Positions 1-9,497 of a stretch of 64,000 bases of DNA are shown piece by piece. Under the pieces are notes generated by a model. That model worked only from the letters and a program-made list of their open reading frames with translations. It ran no database searches and was not told the DNA's origin. Source of the stretch: Caulobacter vibrioides (lineage in GTDB: Bacteria; Pseudomonadota; Alphaproteobacteria; Caulobacterales; Caulobacteraceae); assembly GCF_002858865.1 (NCBI RefSeq), contig NZ_PJRR01000007.1:1-64000 (forward strand), written 5' to 3'. Position 1 is the stretch's first letter, and every line of letters begins with the position of its first letter. The translations under genes and the position numbers were made by a program.

Positions 1-143
1 GCCGGAGCCGGCGCGGCCTCGGCGGGCGCGGCGGCGGCCGGCGCGGGCGCGGCCTCTTGGGCGAAAGCGGTCGCCCCCAGCGGAGCCCCCGCGATGGTCG
101 CGGCGAGCATAAGCCCCGCCAGCGGTTTGAAGGTGAGTTTCAT
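1..143 (-). CDS. amtB: AmtB ammonium transporter, N-terminal signal region only (partial)
   Basis: Only the first 47 or so codons lie in the window; the gene runs off the left edge. The visible part is a Sec-type signal peptide (MKLTFKPLAG, a hydrophobic Ala/Leu core, then AFAQ|E cleavage) followed by an Ala-Pro rich linker. Many proteobacterial AmtB transporters carry such a cleavable signal before the eleven-helix channel. The identification comes mainly from context: it lies 26 bases downstream of a PII gene on the same strand, the classic glnK-amtB operon, where GlnK plugs the AmtB pore when nitrogen is plentiful. The transport domain cannot be seen, so another exported protein is formally possible. 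Confidence 0.75.
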   Translation of the reverse strand, partial: MKLTFKPLAGLMLAATIAGAPLGATAFAQEAAPAPAAAAPAEAAPAP

Positions 144-169
144 CGTCGGTATCCCCTTTTCCCGATGCG

Positions 170-985
<816 letters not shown>

Positions 986-1885
986 ATGTCGCGCGAAAAA
1001 CCCAAGTCCTTCCAAAGCCTGATCCTGACGCTCCATGACTATTGGAGCCGGCAGGGCTGCGTCATCCTGCAGCCGCACGACGTGGAAGTGGGGGCGGGGA
1101 CCCTGCACCCGGCCACGGTGCTGCGCGCTCTTGGCCCCAAGGTCTGGAACGCGGCCTATGTGCAGCCCTCGCGCCGTCCGGGCGATGGCCGCTATGGCGA
1201 GAACCCCAACCGCCTGCAGCACTACTATCAGTATCAGGTGATCCTGAAGCCGAACCCCGAGAACATGCAGGACCTGTATCTGGGTTCGCTGGAAGCGATC
1301 GGCCTGGACCTGCGCACCCACGACATCCGCTTCGTCGAGGACGACTGGGAGAACCCCACCGTCGGCGCCTGGGGTCTGGGCTGGGAAGTCTGGTGCGACG
1401 GCATGGAGGTGTCGCAGTACACCTACTTCCAGCAGGTCGGCGGCCTGGACGTGAACCCGGTGGCGGGCGAGCTGACCTATGGCCTGGAGCGCCTGGCCAT
1501 GTACGTGTTCGGCGTCGACAACGTCTATGACCTGCCGTTCAACGACCCGGACTCGCCCCTGGGCGCGACGACCTATGGCGACGTGTTCCTCGAGAACGAG
1601 CGCCAGCAGTCGGAAGCCAACTTCCACGGCTTCGACGTGGCCGTGCTTAAGCAGCAGTTCGAGCAGATGGAAGAGCAGGTGCCGCTGATGCTGGCGCGCT
1701 CATACCAGGACAAGGCCCTGGTGCTGCCCGCCTACGACATGGTCCTCAAGGCCAGCCACCTTTTCAACCTGATGAACGCCCGCGGCGCGATCGCCGTCGC
1801 CGAGCGCGCCAGCTACATCGGCCGCATCCGCGACCTTTGTAAGATGTGCGCCAGCGCCTGGGTCGAGCAGCAGGAAGCCGCGTAA
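986..1885 (+). CDS. glyQ: Glycine--tRNA ligase alpha subunit
   Basis: Encodes 299 residues, the alpha chain of the bacterial alpha2beta2 glycyl-tRNA synthetase, which holds the class II catalytic core that makes glycyl-adenylate. Conserved stretches include [13 protein letters not shown] at the N-terminus, [19 protein letters not shown], and the motif-3-like [14 protein letters not shown] start at ATG 986 (MSREKPKSF), which matches the family; an in-frame ATG at 926 would add 20 residues that do not look like GlyQ. There is no strong Shine-Dalgarno sequence before 986. glyS follows after 6 bases, so the two subunits are co-translated. Confidence 0.96.
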   Translation: MSREKPKSFQSLILTLHDYWSRQGCVILQPHDVEVGAGTLHPATVLRALGPKVWNAAYVQPSRRPGDGRYGENPNRLQHYYQYQVILKPNPENMQDLYLGSLEAIGLDLRTHDIRFVEDDWENPTVGAWGLGWEVWCDGMEVSQYTYFQQVGGLDVNPVAGELTYGLERLAMYVFGVDNVYDLPFNDPDSPLGATTYGDVFLENERQQSEANFHGFDVAVLKQQFEQMEEQVPLMLARSYQDKALVLPAYDMVLKASHLFNLMNARGAIAVAERASYIGRIRDLCKMCASAWVEQQEAA

Positions 1886-1891
1886 GTTAAG

Positions 1892-3976
1892 ATGCCCCAA
1901 CTTCTCCTCGAACTGTTCTCGGAAGAGATCCCCGCCCGCATGCAGGCCCAGGCCGCCAAGGACCTGGAGCGCATGGCGCGCGAGCACCTGGCCGCCGCCG
2001 GCTTCCTGCCCGAGGCCTTGAAGACCTTCGCCGGCCCGCGTCGCCTGACCCTGGTGGCCGAAGGCCTGCCGCTGGCCCAGGCCGACCGCAAGGAAGAGCT
2101 CAAAGGGCCCCGCGTCGGCGCCCCGCCGCAGGCCATGGAAGGCTTCCTGCGCAAGGCGGGCCTGACGCAAGACCAGCTGGTCGAGCGCGACGGCGTCTAT
2201 ATGGCCTTCATCGAAAAGAAGGGCCGCCCGACCGCCGAGATCATCGCCGAGATGGTCGAGGCCATCGTGCGCGGCTTCCCCTGGCCCAAGTCGATGATCT
2301 GGGGCACCAAGAAGCTGCGCTGGGTGCGGCCGCTCAAGCGCATCCTGTGCGTGCTGGACCGTGAGGTCGTGCCGTTCGCGATCGAGGGTATCGAAAGCGG
2401 TGACATCACCGAAGGCCACCGCTTCATGGGCGAGGCCAAGCCGTTCGTGGCCAAGGACTTCGACGAGTATGTCGCGGGCCTGGAAAAGCACTTCGTCGTG
2501 CTCGACGTCGAGGAGCGCAAGCAGCGCATCCTCGAGGGCTGCAAGACCCTGTGCTTTGCGCGTCACCTGGAACTGGTCGAAGACCAGGGCCTGCTCGACG
2601 AAGTCGCCGGCCTGGCCGAATGGCCGACCCCGGTGCTGGGCGACATGGACCCGGTGTTCCTCAGCCTGCCGCCCGAGGTGATCCGCACCTCGATGCGCAC
2701 GCACCAGAAGTACTTCGCCGTCCGCAAGGCCGGCGAAGAGGGCCTGGCCCCGCACTTCATCACCATCGCCAACATCCAGGCGGCCGACGGCGGCGCGGTG
2801 ATCGCGGCCGGCAACGCCAAGGTCTTGTCCTCGCGCCTCTCCGACGCCCGCTTCTTCTGGGACGAGGACGTCAAGGTCGGCTTCGAGCCGTGGCTCAAGA
2901 AGCTGGACGGCGTGACCTTCCACGCCAAGCTGGGGACGATGGCCCAGCGCGTCGAGCGCATCGTCGCCCTGGCCGGCGAGATCGCGCCGCTGGTCGGCGC
3001 GGATGTCGAGAAGACCAAGGAAGCTGCACGGCTTGCGAAGGCGGATCTGGCCTCGCAGATGGTCGGTGAGTTCCCCGAACTGCAGGGGATCATGGGTGGC
3101 TACTACGCCCGCACCTTCGGCCTGGACGGCGAGATCGCAGACGCCGTGCGCGACCACTACAAGCCGCAAGGCCCCTCGGACGCCGTGCCGACCGCGCCGG
3201 TGAGCGTGGCGGTGGCGTTGGCGGACAAGCTGGATACGCTGGTCGGCTTCTTCGCGATCGACGAGAAGCCGACGGGCTCCAAGGACCCCTATGCGCTGCG
3301 TCGCGCGGCGCTGGGGGTTATCCGGATTATCCTGGAGAACGGCCTGCGCGTGTCGCTCAATCAGTCCCTTACGCCGGCATTTAAGCGTGCGTCTGAAGCT
3401 GAGGCCGAACATCGCCCCTTCAGCCTTGATGAGCGAGAAGAGCCCAGTGCTTCGTCCGTGGTTGGTGGCGTCATCGCCTTCTTCGCCGATCGCCTGAAGG
3501 TCACGCTCCGCGATCAAGGCAAGCGACACGACCTCGTCGACGCCGTGTTCGCCTTGGGCGATGACGATCTGGCGCGCATCGTCGCGCGGGTCGAGGCCCT
3601 GGACGGCTTCCTGAAGACCGACGACGGCAAGACCCTGATGGCCGGCTACAAGCGCGCCTCCAACATCCTCAAGGCCGAGGAGAAGAAGGGCGCCCTGCCG
3701 ACCGGCGCGCCCGCCGAACCGGCCGCCGACAGCGCCGCCGAGGTGGGCCTCTACAACGCCCTGCGTCTGCTGGACAAACCACTGAAGGACGCTCTGGCCA
3801 AGGAAGACTTCACCGGCGCCATGACCCAGTTGGCCGAACTGCGCGGCCCGGTCGACGCCTATCTCGACGGCGTCTTCGTCAACGAGCCTGAACACCGCGA
3901 AAACCGCCTGCGCACGCTGGCGGCGGTGCGGGATGCGATGGGCCAGGTGGCGGACTTTGGGCTGATTGGGGGGTAG
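1892..3976 (+). CDS. glyS: Glycine--tRNA ligase beta subunit
   Basis: Encodes 694 residues starting MPQLLLELFSEEIPARM, the standard GlyS opening. The body matches the tRNA-recognition beta subunit (GPRRLTLVAEGLP, RTHQKYFAV, KLGTMAQRVERI, SDPYALRR-type motif near residue 465), and the C-terminal 100 residues form the DALR-like anticodon-binding region ending VADFGLIGG. It works with GlyQ immediately upstream. One oddity: about 40 residues encoded around 3355-3475, between the conserved VIRIILENGLR and AFFADRLKV blocks, use less G+C-biased codons than the rest and are not typical of the family in my memory, suggesting a lineage-specific insertion. Confidence 0.96.
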   Translation: MPQLLLELFSEEIPARMQAQAAKDLERMAREHLAAAGFLPEALKTFAGPRRLTLVAEGLPLAQADRKEELKGPRVGAPPQAMEGFLRKAGLTQDQLVERDGVYMAFIEKKGRPTAEIIAEMVEAIVRGFPWPKSMIWGTKKLRWVRPLKRILCVLDREVVPFAIEGIESGDITEGHRFMGEAKPFVAKDFDEYVAGLEKHFVVLDVEERKQRILEGCKTLCFARHLELVEDQGLLDEVAGLAEWPTPVLGDMDPVFLSLPPEVIRTSMRTHQKYFAVRKAGEEGLAPHFITIANIQAADGGAVIAAGNAKVLSSRLSDARFFWDEDVKVGFEPWLKKLDGVTFHAKLGTMAQRVERIVALAGEIAPLVGADVEKTKEAARLAKADLASQMVGEFPELQGIMGGYYARTFGLDGEIADAVRDHYKPQGPSDAVPTAPVSVAVALADKLDTLVGFFAIDEKPTGSKDPYALRRAALGVIRIILENGLRVSLNQSLTPAFKRASEAEAEHRPFSLDEREEPSASSVVGGVIAFFADRLKVTLRDQGKRHDLVDAVFALGDDDLARIVARVEALDGFLKTDDGKTLMAGYKRASNILKAEEKKGALPTGAPAEPAADSAAEVGLYNALRLLDKPLKDALAKEDFTGAMTQLAELRGPVDAYLDGVFVNEPEHRENRLRTLAAVRDAMGQVADFGLIGG

Positions 3977-4000
3977 GGAAAACCTCCCCCCATACAAAAC

Positions 4001-4116
4001 CCGTCATCCCGCGCTTGATGCGCGGGACCCATGGTTCAGCTTCCGCGTGAGAGCGTAAGTGTTCCTCGCACCTGCGGCGGACAAATGGGTCCCGCGCATA
4101 AAGCGCGGGATGACGG
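4001..4116. repeat. Long inverted repeat (REP/BIME-like) after glyS
   Basis: Two 32-base arms, 4001-4032 and 4085-4116, are reverse complements with one mismatch (31/32). Each arm contains its own smaller palindrome (CCCGCGC ... GCGCGGG). The arms are separated by a 52-base centre. It lies between the convergent glyS and the hydrolase gene. Palindromic intergenic elements containing CGTCATCCCGCGC-type sequence are common in alphaproteobacteria; as RNA it would form a stable hairpin and could end transcription from both sides. Confidence 0.85.
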
Positions 4117-4137
4117 GGAGATCGGATGTGTTGACCC

Positions 4138-4995
4138 CTAAGCCCGCACCGCCGCCGCGTTGAACTCCGCCATCCAGTCGGCGACCAGCGGACGGTCGTC
4201 CTGGTCCCACGGGTGGAAGCCCGGGCGGTACCAAGCGAAATAGGTCTTCCAGCCGCGGCGGAAGATGCCCGGATCGCCCCAGACAAAGCGCTTCACCGCC
4301 TTCAGCGCCGCCTTGGGCGTATAGCCGTCGGCCTCCAGCAGGCGGGCGGCGTAGCGGCTGATGTTGCGGGTGAACATGATGGTGACCAGCACCATCGCCC
4401 GGCAGCGGATCATGTAGCGCTTGAACGGCGACCAGTCCTTGGTGACCTCCAGGAAGACGTCATAGGCCACGGCCTTGTGCTCGGTCTCCTCGACCGCGTG
4501 CCAGCGCCACAGCTTTTCGATCTCGGGGTCGGTAGTGTCGAACAGGTTGCGGTGACGGGCGTGCATCTCGGCCATCATGGCCGTGAAGTGCTCCAGCGCG
4601 ATGGTCGAGATCAGCATGGCCATCGGCCCGCGCTCGCGGGCCATCTTCACGCGGCCGCGAATGGTCTCCTCGATCTCGGCGACCGGATAGCGCTCGCGGT
4701 CGATCAGGCTGTTGAGGTGATGGTGCTCGCGCGAGTGGATCGCTTCCTGGGCGATGAAGCCCTTGGCGTCTTCGAGCAGCTTGCCCGACAGGCGGTCGCG
4801 ATAGGCCTTCACCGCGTCCATGAACATCCGCTCGCCGTCGGGGAAGGTCAGCGACAGGGCGTTGAACACCGCGGTGCCGACCGGGTCGCCGCCCAGCCAG
4901 TGACCCTTCTGGGCCGAGGTCAGGTCGAAGCGGATGTCGCGCGGGGCGACGGAAAGGTCGTCAGGCGTGTGCTTGGCTTGGGTCGCAGCGGTCAT
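4138..4995 (-). CDS. Predicted metal-dependent hydrolase (PF10118-type)
   Basis: Encodes 285 residues resembling the 'predicted metal-dependent hydrolase' family (COG3687/PF10118). The sequence is rich in conserved His and Glu that could bind metal: QEAIHSREHHHLN near residue 83, ALEHFTAMMAEMHARH near 133, and WHAVEETEHKAVAYDVF near 169. These EXXH-type helices recall ferritin-like di-iron folds. No signal peptide is seen. It is divergent from a TetR gene starting 74 bases away, with a palindromic operator in between, so it is the likely regulatory target. The substrate is unknown. Confidence 0.75.
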   Translation of the reverse strand: MTAATQAKHTPDDLSVAPRDIRFDLTSAQKGHWLGGDPVGTAVFNALSLTFPDGERMFMDAVKAYRDRLSGKLLEDAKGFIAQEAIHSREHHHLNSLIDRERYPVAEIEETIRGRVKMARERGPMAMLISTIALEHFTAMMAEMHARHRNLFDTTDPEIEKLWRWHAVEETEHKAVAYDVFLEVTKDWSPFKRYMIRCRAMVLVTIMFTRNISRYAARLLEADGYTPKAALKAVKRFVWGDPGIFRRGWKTYFAWYRPGFHPWDQDDRPLVADWMAEFNAAAVRA

Positions 4996-5058
4996 GGGCG
5001 TTGTATCCTTGGCCGAGTTGGGGCTTGGTCAGCCCCTGTTGCTCCTGAGATTTGGTTG

Positions 5059-5078
5059 TACTGACAAAAATGTCAATA
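5059..5078. promoter_or_regulatory. Palindromic operator overlapping the tetR start codon
   Basis: TACTGACA-AAAA-TGTCAATA: two 8-base arms matching at 7 of 8 positions around a 4-base centre. It covers the ATG at 5070 of the TetR gene and sits 64 bases upstream of the divergent hydrolase start. Size, symmetry and position fit a TetR-family operator used for autorepression and control of the neighbour; binding itself is inferred. Confidence 0.6.
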
Positions 5079-5684
5079 GAGGTCTCGCCTATCCGCGCCC
5101 CGCGCGTGCGTCGCTCGCCTGAGGCCGCGCGCGAGAACATCCTGGCGGCCGCCGAGGCGATCCTGGTCGAGCAGGGGCCCCAGGCCCTGAAGCTGGCCGA
5201 CGTGGCCAAGGCCGCCGGCGTGGTCCACGCCAATGTCATCCACCATTTCGGCTCGATCGCCGGCGTCGAGGCGGCGCTGATGGAGCGGATGATCCGTCAG
5301 CTGGCCGACAAGGTGATCGCCGTCATCCAGAAGGAGGGCTCGTATATCGGCATGGGCGCTCAGGCCCTGTTCGACGCCTTCGAGGCCAAGGGCGCGGCGC
5401 GCCTAGCCGCCTGGCTGGAGATGACCGGCGAGGGCAAGCGAATGACCCTGGTGCGCGATGTCGTCGACGAGATCATCGACACCCGCGTGGCCCGCGAGGC
5501 CGTGCCCAATCGCGACGCGGTCGTCGATTTCATCCTGCTGAACATCATCCTGGCCGTCGGTGTGGGGCTGTTCGGCCCGACCTTGAGCGAACTTCTGGGT
5601 CGCCCTTCGGGCCGGGCGCGCGAGCTGGCTCAGGCGCTGATCCAGGAGCGGATCGATCAGGTCGTCGCCGCCGCGCGGTCTTAG
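5070..5684 (+). CDS. TetR/AcrR family transcriptional regulator
   Basis: Encodes 204 residues. The N-terminal helix-turn-helix runs about residues 15-62 (ARENILAAAEAILVEQG, LKLADVAKAAGVVHANVIHHFG), the signature of TetR repressors; the rest is an alpha-helical ligand/dimer domain that I cannot assign. I prefer ATG 5070 (MSIEVSPIRAP); an in-frame TTG at 5052 is possible. The start lies inside a palindrome, so the protein probably represses itself and the divergent hydrolase gene. Its stop overlaps the stop of the convergent Nudix gene by four bases. Confidence 0.88.
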   Translation: MSIEVSPIRAPRVRRSPEAARENILAAAEAILVEQGPQALKLADVAKAAGVVHANVIHHFGSIAGVEAALMERMIRQLADKVIAVIQKEGSYIGMGAQALFDAFEAKGAARLAAWLEMTGEGKRMTLVRDVVDEIIDTRVAREAVPNRDAVVDFILLNIILAVGVGLFGPTLSELLGRPSGRARELAQALIQERIDQVVAAARS

Positions 5685-6076
5685 GCTAGCGCGCGCAGGG
5701 CCGGCAGGACAGCGTCGGTCAGCAGCGGCGCCAGACGCCGATCGCCTGGCGCAGCCGGATCGACCCACGCCAGTTCCTCGATCTCGGCGCGCGGGCTGAT
5801 CTCGCCCGTCACCTCGGCGAGATAGGTCGCCGACTGCACCGTGAAGCCGGCTTCATTGGCGGCCGGGGCGCTGAAGTGACCCAACAGCTCGGCGGAAACG
5901 AGCTCGCAGCCCAGCTCCTCGCGCAGCTCGCGGGCCAGGGTGGCCAGGTCGTCCTCGCCCGCATCGCGCTTGCCGCCGGGCTTCATGAAGATCGCGGTCC
6001 CGCGTTTGCGGACCAGCAGCAGCCGGCCCTCCGCATCGCGGATGACGGCGGTGACGATGTCGAGGACGCGGTTCAA
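5681..6076 (-). CDS. Nudix hydrolase
   Basis: Encodes 131 residues with a Nudix box: GGKRDAGEDDLATLARELREELG fits GX5EX7REUXEEXGU with a slightly altered first part (acidic residues of REXXEE present). Nudix enzymes cleave nucleoside diphosphates linked to another group. The likely start is the TTG at 6076, which overlaps the hemB stop (TTGA) and follows a G-rich stretch; translation would then be coupled to hemB. This gives LNRVLDIVTAVIRDAEGR as the opening beta strand. The open frame extends far upstream but only as a shadow of hemB. The specific substrate cannot be read from sequence. Confidence 0.82.
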   Translation of the reverse strand: MNRVLDIVTAVIRDAEGRLLLVRKRGTAIFMKPGGKRDAGEDDLATLARELREELGCELVSAELLGHFSAPAANEAGFTVQSATYLAEVTGEISPRAEIEELAWVDPAAPGDRRLAPLLTDAVLPALRALA

Positions 6077-7077
6077 GCCCCCAGCTTCTCCGCCGCCCAG
6101 GGGGCGAAATAGGTGATGATCCCGGCCGCGCCAGCGCGCTTGAAGGCGGTCAGGCTTTCCAGGATGGCGCGGTCCTTGTCGATCCAGCCGTTCTGGGCGG
6201 CGGCCATGATCATCGCGTACTCGCCTGACACCTGGAAGGCGTAGGTGGGCATGCGGAACTCCTCGACCAGGCGGCGCAGGATGTCCAGATACGGCATGCC
6301 CGGCTTGACCATGACCATGTCGGCGCCCTCGGCGATGTCGAGGGCGACTTCGCGGATGGCCTCCTCGGTGTTGGCCGGGTCCATCTGGTAGGTCTTCTTG
6401 TCGCCCTGCCCAGCCGAGAGCTTGGCCGAGCCGATCGCGTCGCGGTAAGGGCCATAGAAGGCCGAGGCGTACTTGGCGGCATAGGACATGATCATCACGT
6501 CCTGATAGCTGGCGGCTTCCAGCGCGGCGCGCAGTTTGCCGATGCGGCCGTCCATCATGTCGGACGGCGCCAGGATGTCGGCGCCGGCTTCCGCTTGCAT
6601 CAGGCCCTGTTCGATCAGGCGCTCGATGGTGGCGTCGTTGAGGATCTTGCCACCTTCGACGACGCCGTCGTGGCCATGGTCGGTGAAGGGGTCCAGCGCC
6701 ACGTCGCACATGATGCCGACCTCGGGGGCGGCGTCCTTCATGGCCTTGACCGCGCGGGGGATCACCCCGTCCGGGTCAGCGGCGATCGAGCCGGCCGCGT
6801 CCTTCCGCGACCCGTCGATATGCGGGAAAATGGCGATGGCCGGGATGCCCAGATCTCGGGCGCGGACGGCGGCCTTGGCGGCTTCCTTGACCGACAGGCG
6901 CTCGACGCCGGGCATGGAGGCGACCGGGATCGTCCCTTCACCCTCGTGCACCACCATCGACCAGATCAGGTCGGACGGACGCACCTCAGTCTCGCGAACC
7001 AGGCGACGGACCCAGTCGCTCTGGCGCACGCGGCGCAGGCGGGTGTGCGGATAGGGGGCGAGGGGCGGCGTGGTCAT
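6073..7077 (-). CDS. hemB: Delta-aminolevulinic acid dehydratase (porphobilinogen synthase)
   Basis: Encodes 334 residues. Joins two 5-aminolevulinate molecules to porphobilinogen, the second haem step. The Schiff-base lysines lie in SYAAKYASAFYGPYRDA and MVMVKPGMPYLD. The metal-binding stretch reads DVALDPFTDHGHDG: the three cysteines of zinc-type enzymes are replaced by Ala/Asp, as in the magnesium/potassium-dependent class of alphaproteobacteria and plants. The Nudix gene is translationally coupled downstream. hemA, the preceding pathway step, lies about 7 kb away on the other strand. Confidence 0.96.
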   Translation of the reverse strand: MTTPPLAPYPHTRLRRVRQSDWVRRLVRETEVRPSDLIWSMVVHEGEGTIPVASMPGVERLSVKEAAKAAVRARDLGIPAIAIFPHIDGSRKDAAGSIAADPDGVIPRAVKAMKDAAPEVGIMCDVALDPFTDHGHDGVVEGGKILNDATIERLIEQGLMQAEAGADILAPSDMMDGRIGKLRAALEAASYQDVMIMSYAAKYASAFYGPYRDAIGSAKLSAGQGDKKTYQMDPANTEEAIREVALDIAEGADMVMVKPGMPYLDILRRLVEEFRMPTYAFQVSGEYAMIMAAAQNGWIDKDRAILESLTAFKRAGAAGIITYFAPWAAEKLGA

Positions 7078-7135
7078 GGCGTTGATGTGAACCGCGCCGC
7101 CGGCCTAGGCAAGACCGAGACGCCCTTAAGCGGCC

Positions 7136-8635
7136 TCACGAATAGCGGAACGCCGCGTCGGTAAGGTCGATGGTCGGGAAGAGGTCCTTCTCGGTCCAGT
7201 AGTCCTGGGTGTGACGCCATTCGGGCTTGTCGCCGGCCTTTGGCAGGAGGTGCATGTTGCGCATCAGGTAGCCGGGATTGAAGTCCTCAGGGTCGATCCA
7301 ACTCCCGATCTTCATGTCCCTGTCCTCGGGCCGCAGGGCGACATCGACCTGACGGGCTCCGGTCCTTTCCATGTGCGCCAGCAGGCGACAGACGAAGTCG
7401 CCGATCAAGTCCGCCCGCAGCGTCCAGCTGGCGCGGAAATAGCCGAACACCCAGACAAGGTTCGGCACGCCCGTGAACATCATGCCCCGGTAGGTGACCG
7501 TCTTGGCGAAGTCGAGCGGCTGGCCGTCGATCTCGAAGGCGATGTCGCCCAGCACCGACAGGTCAAAGCCCGTGGCGGTGATGATCACGTCGGCGTCGAG
7601 GGTTTCGCCAGACTTGAGCAGCAGGCCGGTCTTGGTGAAGCGCTCGATCTCGTCGGTGACCACGCTGGCCTTGCCCGAGGCGACGCCCTGGAAGAGGTCG
7701 CCGTCGGGCACGAAGGCGATCCGCTGGCGCCAGGGGCGGTAGCGGGGCGTGAAGTGCTTGGCGATGTCGAAGTCCTCGCCGAGGAACATCTTCACGCCCT
7801 CCAGCAGCTCGGCCTTCACGGCGTCGGATTCCTCGATCGCGCGGCGGGTGAAGTCGTGCTGGTCGAAAAGCACCTTCCGGCGGACGATCTCGTGGATCCA
7901 GGCTTCGTCGACCTGCAACTGACGCAGGGTGTTGGCCAGCTCGTTCTCGTTGCGGCCGGGGACGAAATAGGTCGGCGAGCGCTGCAGCAGCGTCACGTGC
8001 TCACAATCGCCGGCGATGTTGGGGACCAAGGTGGCGGCGGTAGCGCCCGAGCCGATGACGACGACCTTCTTGCCCTTCAGGTCGAGATCTGCGGGCCAGG
8101 TTTGCGGGTGGACGATACTGCCCCCGAAATCCGCCATGCCTGGCCATTCGGGGGTGTAGCCCACCGAGTGGCGATAATAGCCCTGGCACATCCAGAGGAA
8201 GTTGGTGGTGTAGGTCTCGACGCCGTCAGGGCCGGTCACCTGCAGCGACCAGAGCTTGTCCTTGGACGACCAGCGCGCTGAGCTGATGCGACGTCGATAG
8301 CGGATGTGCGGAGCCAGGCCGTTCTCGTCGATCACCTCGCCCATGTAGCTGAGGATCTCGGCGGCCGTGGCGATCGGCGGGCCGACCCAGGGCTTGAAGC
8401 GATAGCCGAAGGTATAGAGGTCGCTATCGGAGCGAATGCCCGGATAGGTGTGGGTCAGCCAGGTGCCGCCGAAGCTATCGAGGGCCTCTAGAACGCAGTA
8501 CCGCGTTCCGGGTCTTTGCGTCGTCAGGTGATAGGCGCCGCCAATGCCGGAGATGCCGGCGCCGACGATGATCACATCGAAGTGCTGTGTCGCCGCGCCA
8601 TGCGCGGTCTTCTGAAGCGTCGCCGCCTCGGCCAT
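7136..8635 (-). CDS. Flavin-dependent monooxygenase, Baeyer-Villiger type
   Basis: Encodes 499 residues. An N-terminal FAD-binding Rossmann motif GAGISG is at residues 25-30, a second dinucleotide (NADPH) motif GSGATA near 196, and between them FGGSIVHPQTWP at 170-181, an excellent match to the FXGXXXHXXXW fingerprint of Baeyer-Villiger and flavin-containing monooxygenases. Such enzymes insert one oxygen atom into ketones or N/S centres using NADPH. The late TGFDLS motif (ATGxD) is also typical. No signal peptide. It stands alone with no pathway partner adjacent, so the substrate is unknown. Confidence 0.9.
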   Translation of the reverse strand: MAEAATLQKTAHGAATQHFDVIIVGAGISGIGGAYHLTTQRPGTRYCVLEALDSFGGTWLTHTYPGIRSDSDLYTFGYRFKPWVGPPIATAAEILSYMGEVIDENGLAPHIRYRRRISSARWSSKDKLWSLQVTGPDGVETYTTNFLWMCQGYYRHSVGYTPEWPGMADFGGSIVHPQTWPADLDLKGKKVVVIGSGATAATLVPNIAGDCEHVTLLQRSPTYFVPGRNENELANTLRQLQVDEAWIHEIVRRKVLFDQHDFTRRAIEESDAVKAELLEGVKMFLGEDFDIAKHFTPRYRPWRQRIAFVPDGDLFQGVASGKASVVTDEIERFTKTGLLLKSGETLDADVIITATGFDLSVLGDIAFEIDGQPLDFAKTVTYRGMMFTGVPNLVWVFGYFRASWTLRADLIGDFVCRLLAHMERTGARQVDVALRPEDRDMKIGSWIDPEDFNPGYLMRNMHLLPKAGDKPEWRHTQDYWTEKDLFPTIDLTDAAFRYS

Positions 8636-8769
8636 GCCCGTTCCTCCCGTGTTGGCCGCTTTGCGGCCAGTCGACCGGACGCCTCTGACGGGCGTCTAGG
8701 TTATCGACGTACACTTGGAGGGTCGCCCGTGTTTTGCGCTTAATCAAGCGCGTTCACGAGCAAAGTCCG

Positions 8770-9228
8770 CTATGGGGCGGCGCGAGAGGCCAAGACCGAC
8801 CCGCCGTCCAGGCGCGTCCAGATCTGCGACTTGCAGAACAGGTTGCCGATCACGCAGCCCTTGGCGCGCATCGTCCGAGCGTCGAGCACATCGGCGGTGC
8901 CGACCAGAGTGACCCGCAGGGTGGGAACCCAGACACGGCCCTTGAGCGAGCCGTTGTTCTGCGCTTCGAACTCGCGGAGCAGTTGCTTGCCGATCAGGGT
9001 GTCGGCGCCGGCCTTGCGCGCGTCGGCCTCGGCCTTGGCGCTGGCCCACACGACGACGCCGCACGTGGCCGCGCCGCAGTTCTTGATCTCAAGATGGACC
9101 GTATTCTTCGGATTCCGCCAGACGCCATAGCTACGCGTGATGTCGCCGCCAGCATGGGCGGGCGCGACGAACGCGGTCATGGCCAGGGCGACCGTCAAGG
9201 CCGCCAGTACGAGTTTGAAGAAACGCAT
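8770..9228 (-). CDS. Exported DUF2147 family protein
   Basis: Encodes 152 residues with a clear Sec signal peptide (MRFFKLVLAALTVALAMTAFVAPAHA|GG). The mature part resembles DUF2147: SYGVWRNPKNTVHLEIKNC, CGVVVWAS, then GRVWVPTLRVTLVGTADVLDARTMRAKGCVIGNLFCKSQIW. Four cysteines in the mature part may form disulfides in the periplasm. The function of DUF2147 proteins is not established. It is divergent from the acyl-CoA dehydrogenase gene across a 269-base gap in which I see nothing else. Confidence 0.75.
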   Translation of the reverse strand: MRFFKLVLAALTVALAMTAFVAPAHAGGDITRSYGVWRNPKNTVHLEIKNCGAATCGVVVWASAKAEADARKAGADTLIGKQLLREFEAQNNGSLKGRVWVPTLRVTLVGTADVLDARTMRAKGCVIGNLFCKSQIWTRLDGGSVLASRAAP

Positions 9229-9497
9229 AATAGTCAGTGCAAAGGATTATGATTGAGGACGCCACCCCGGAGCAGGGCATTTGGAGCGAAAGGCCATGGT
9301 TATCAAGGGGGTGCGCTCCAACAGGCGATTCACACCGTGTAACGGAGGATTTCAGGTCACATTGAGCTCCGGCGTTCCGATAGTCTCCATGATGCAGTGA
9401 AATGGCGGTGGCGCATGATTGACACCGCGTCGCCGGCGCGGCACGTCAGCCATCAAAGAGGCGAGGGCGGTTCTGCCCCGAACGGGAGGAAGTGCGC

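Noticed and set aside
1700-3997. Very long open frame on the minus strand opposite glyQS.
   Set aside because: Antisense shadow caused by high G+C codon bias; composition (Gly/His/Arg-rich) is not protein-like.
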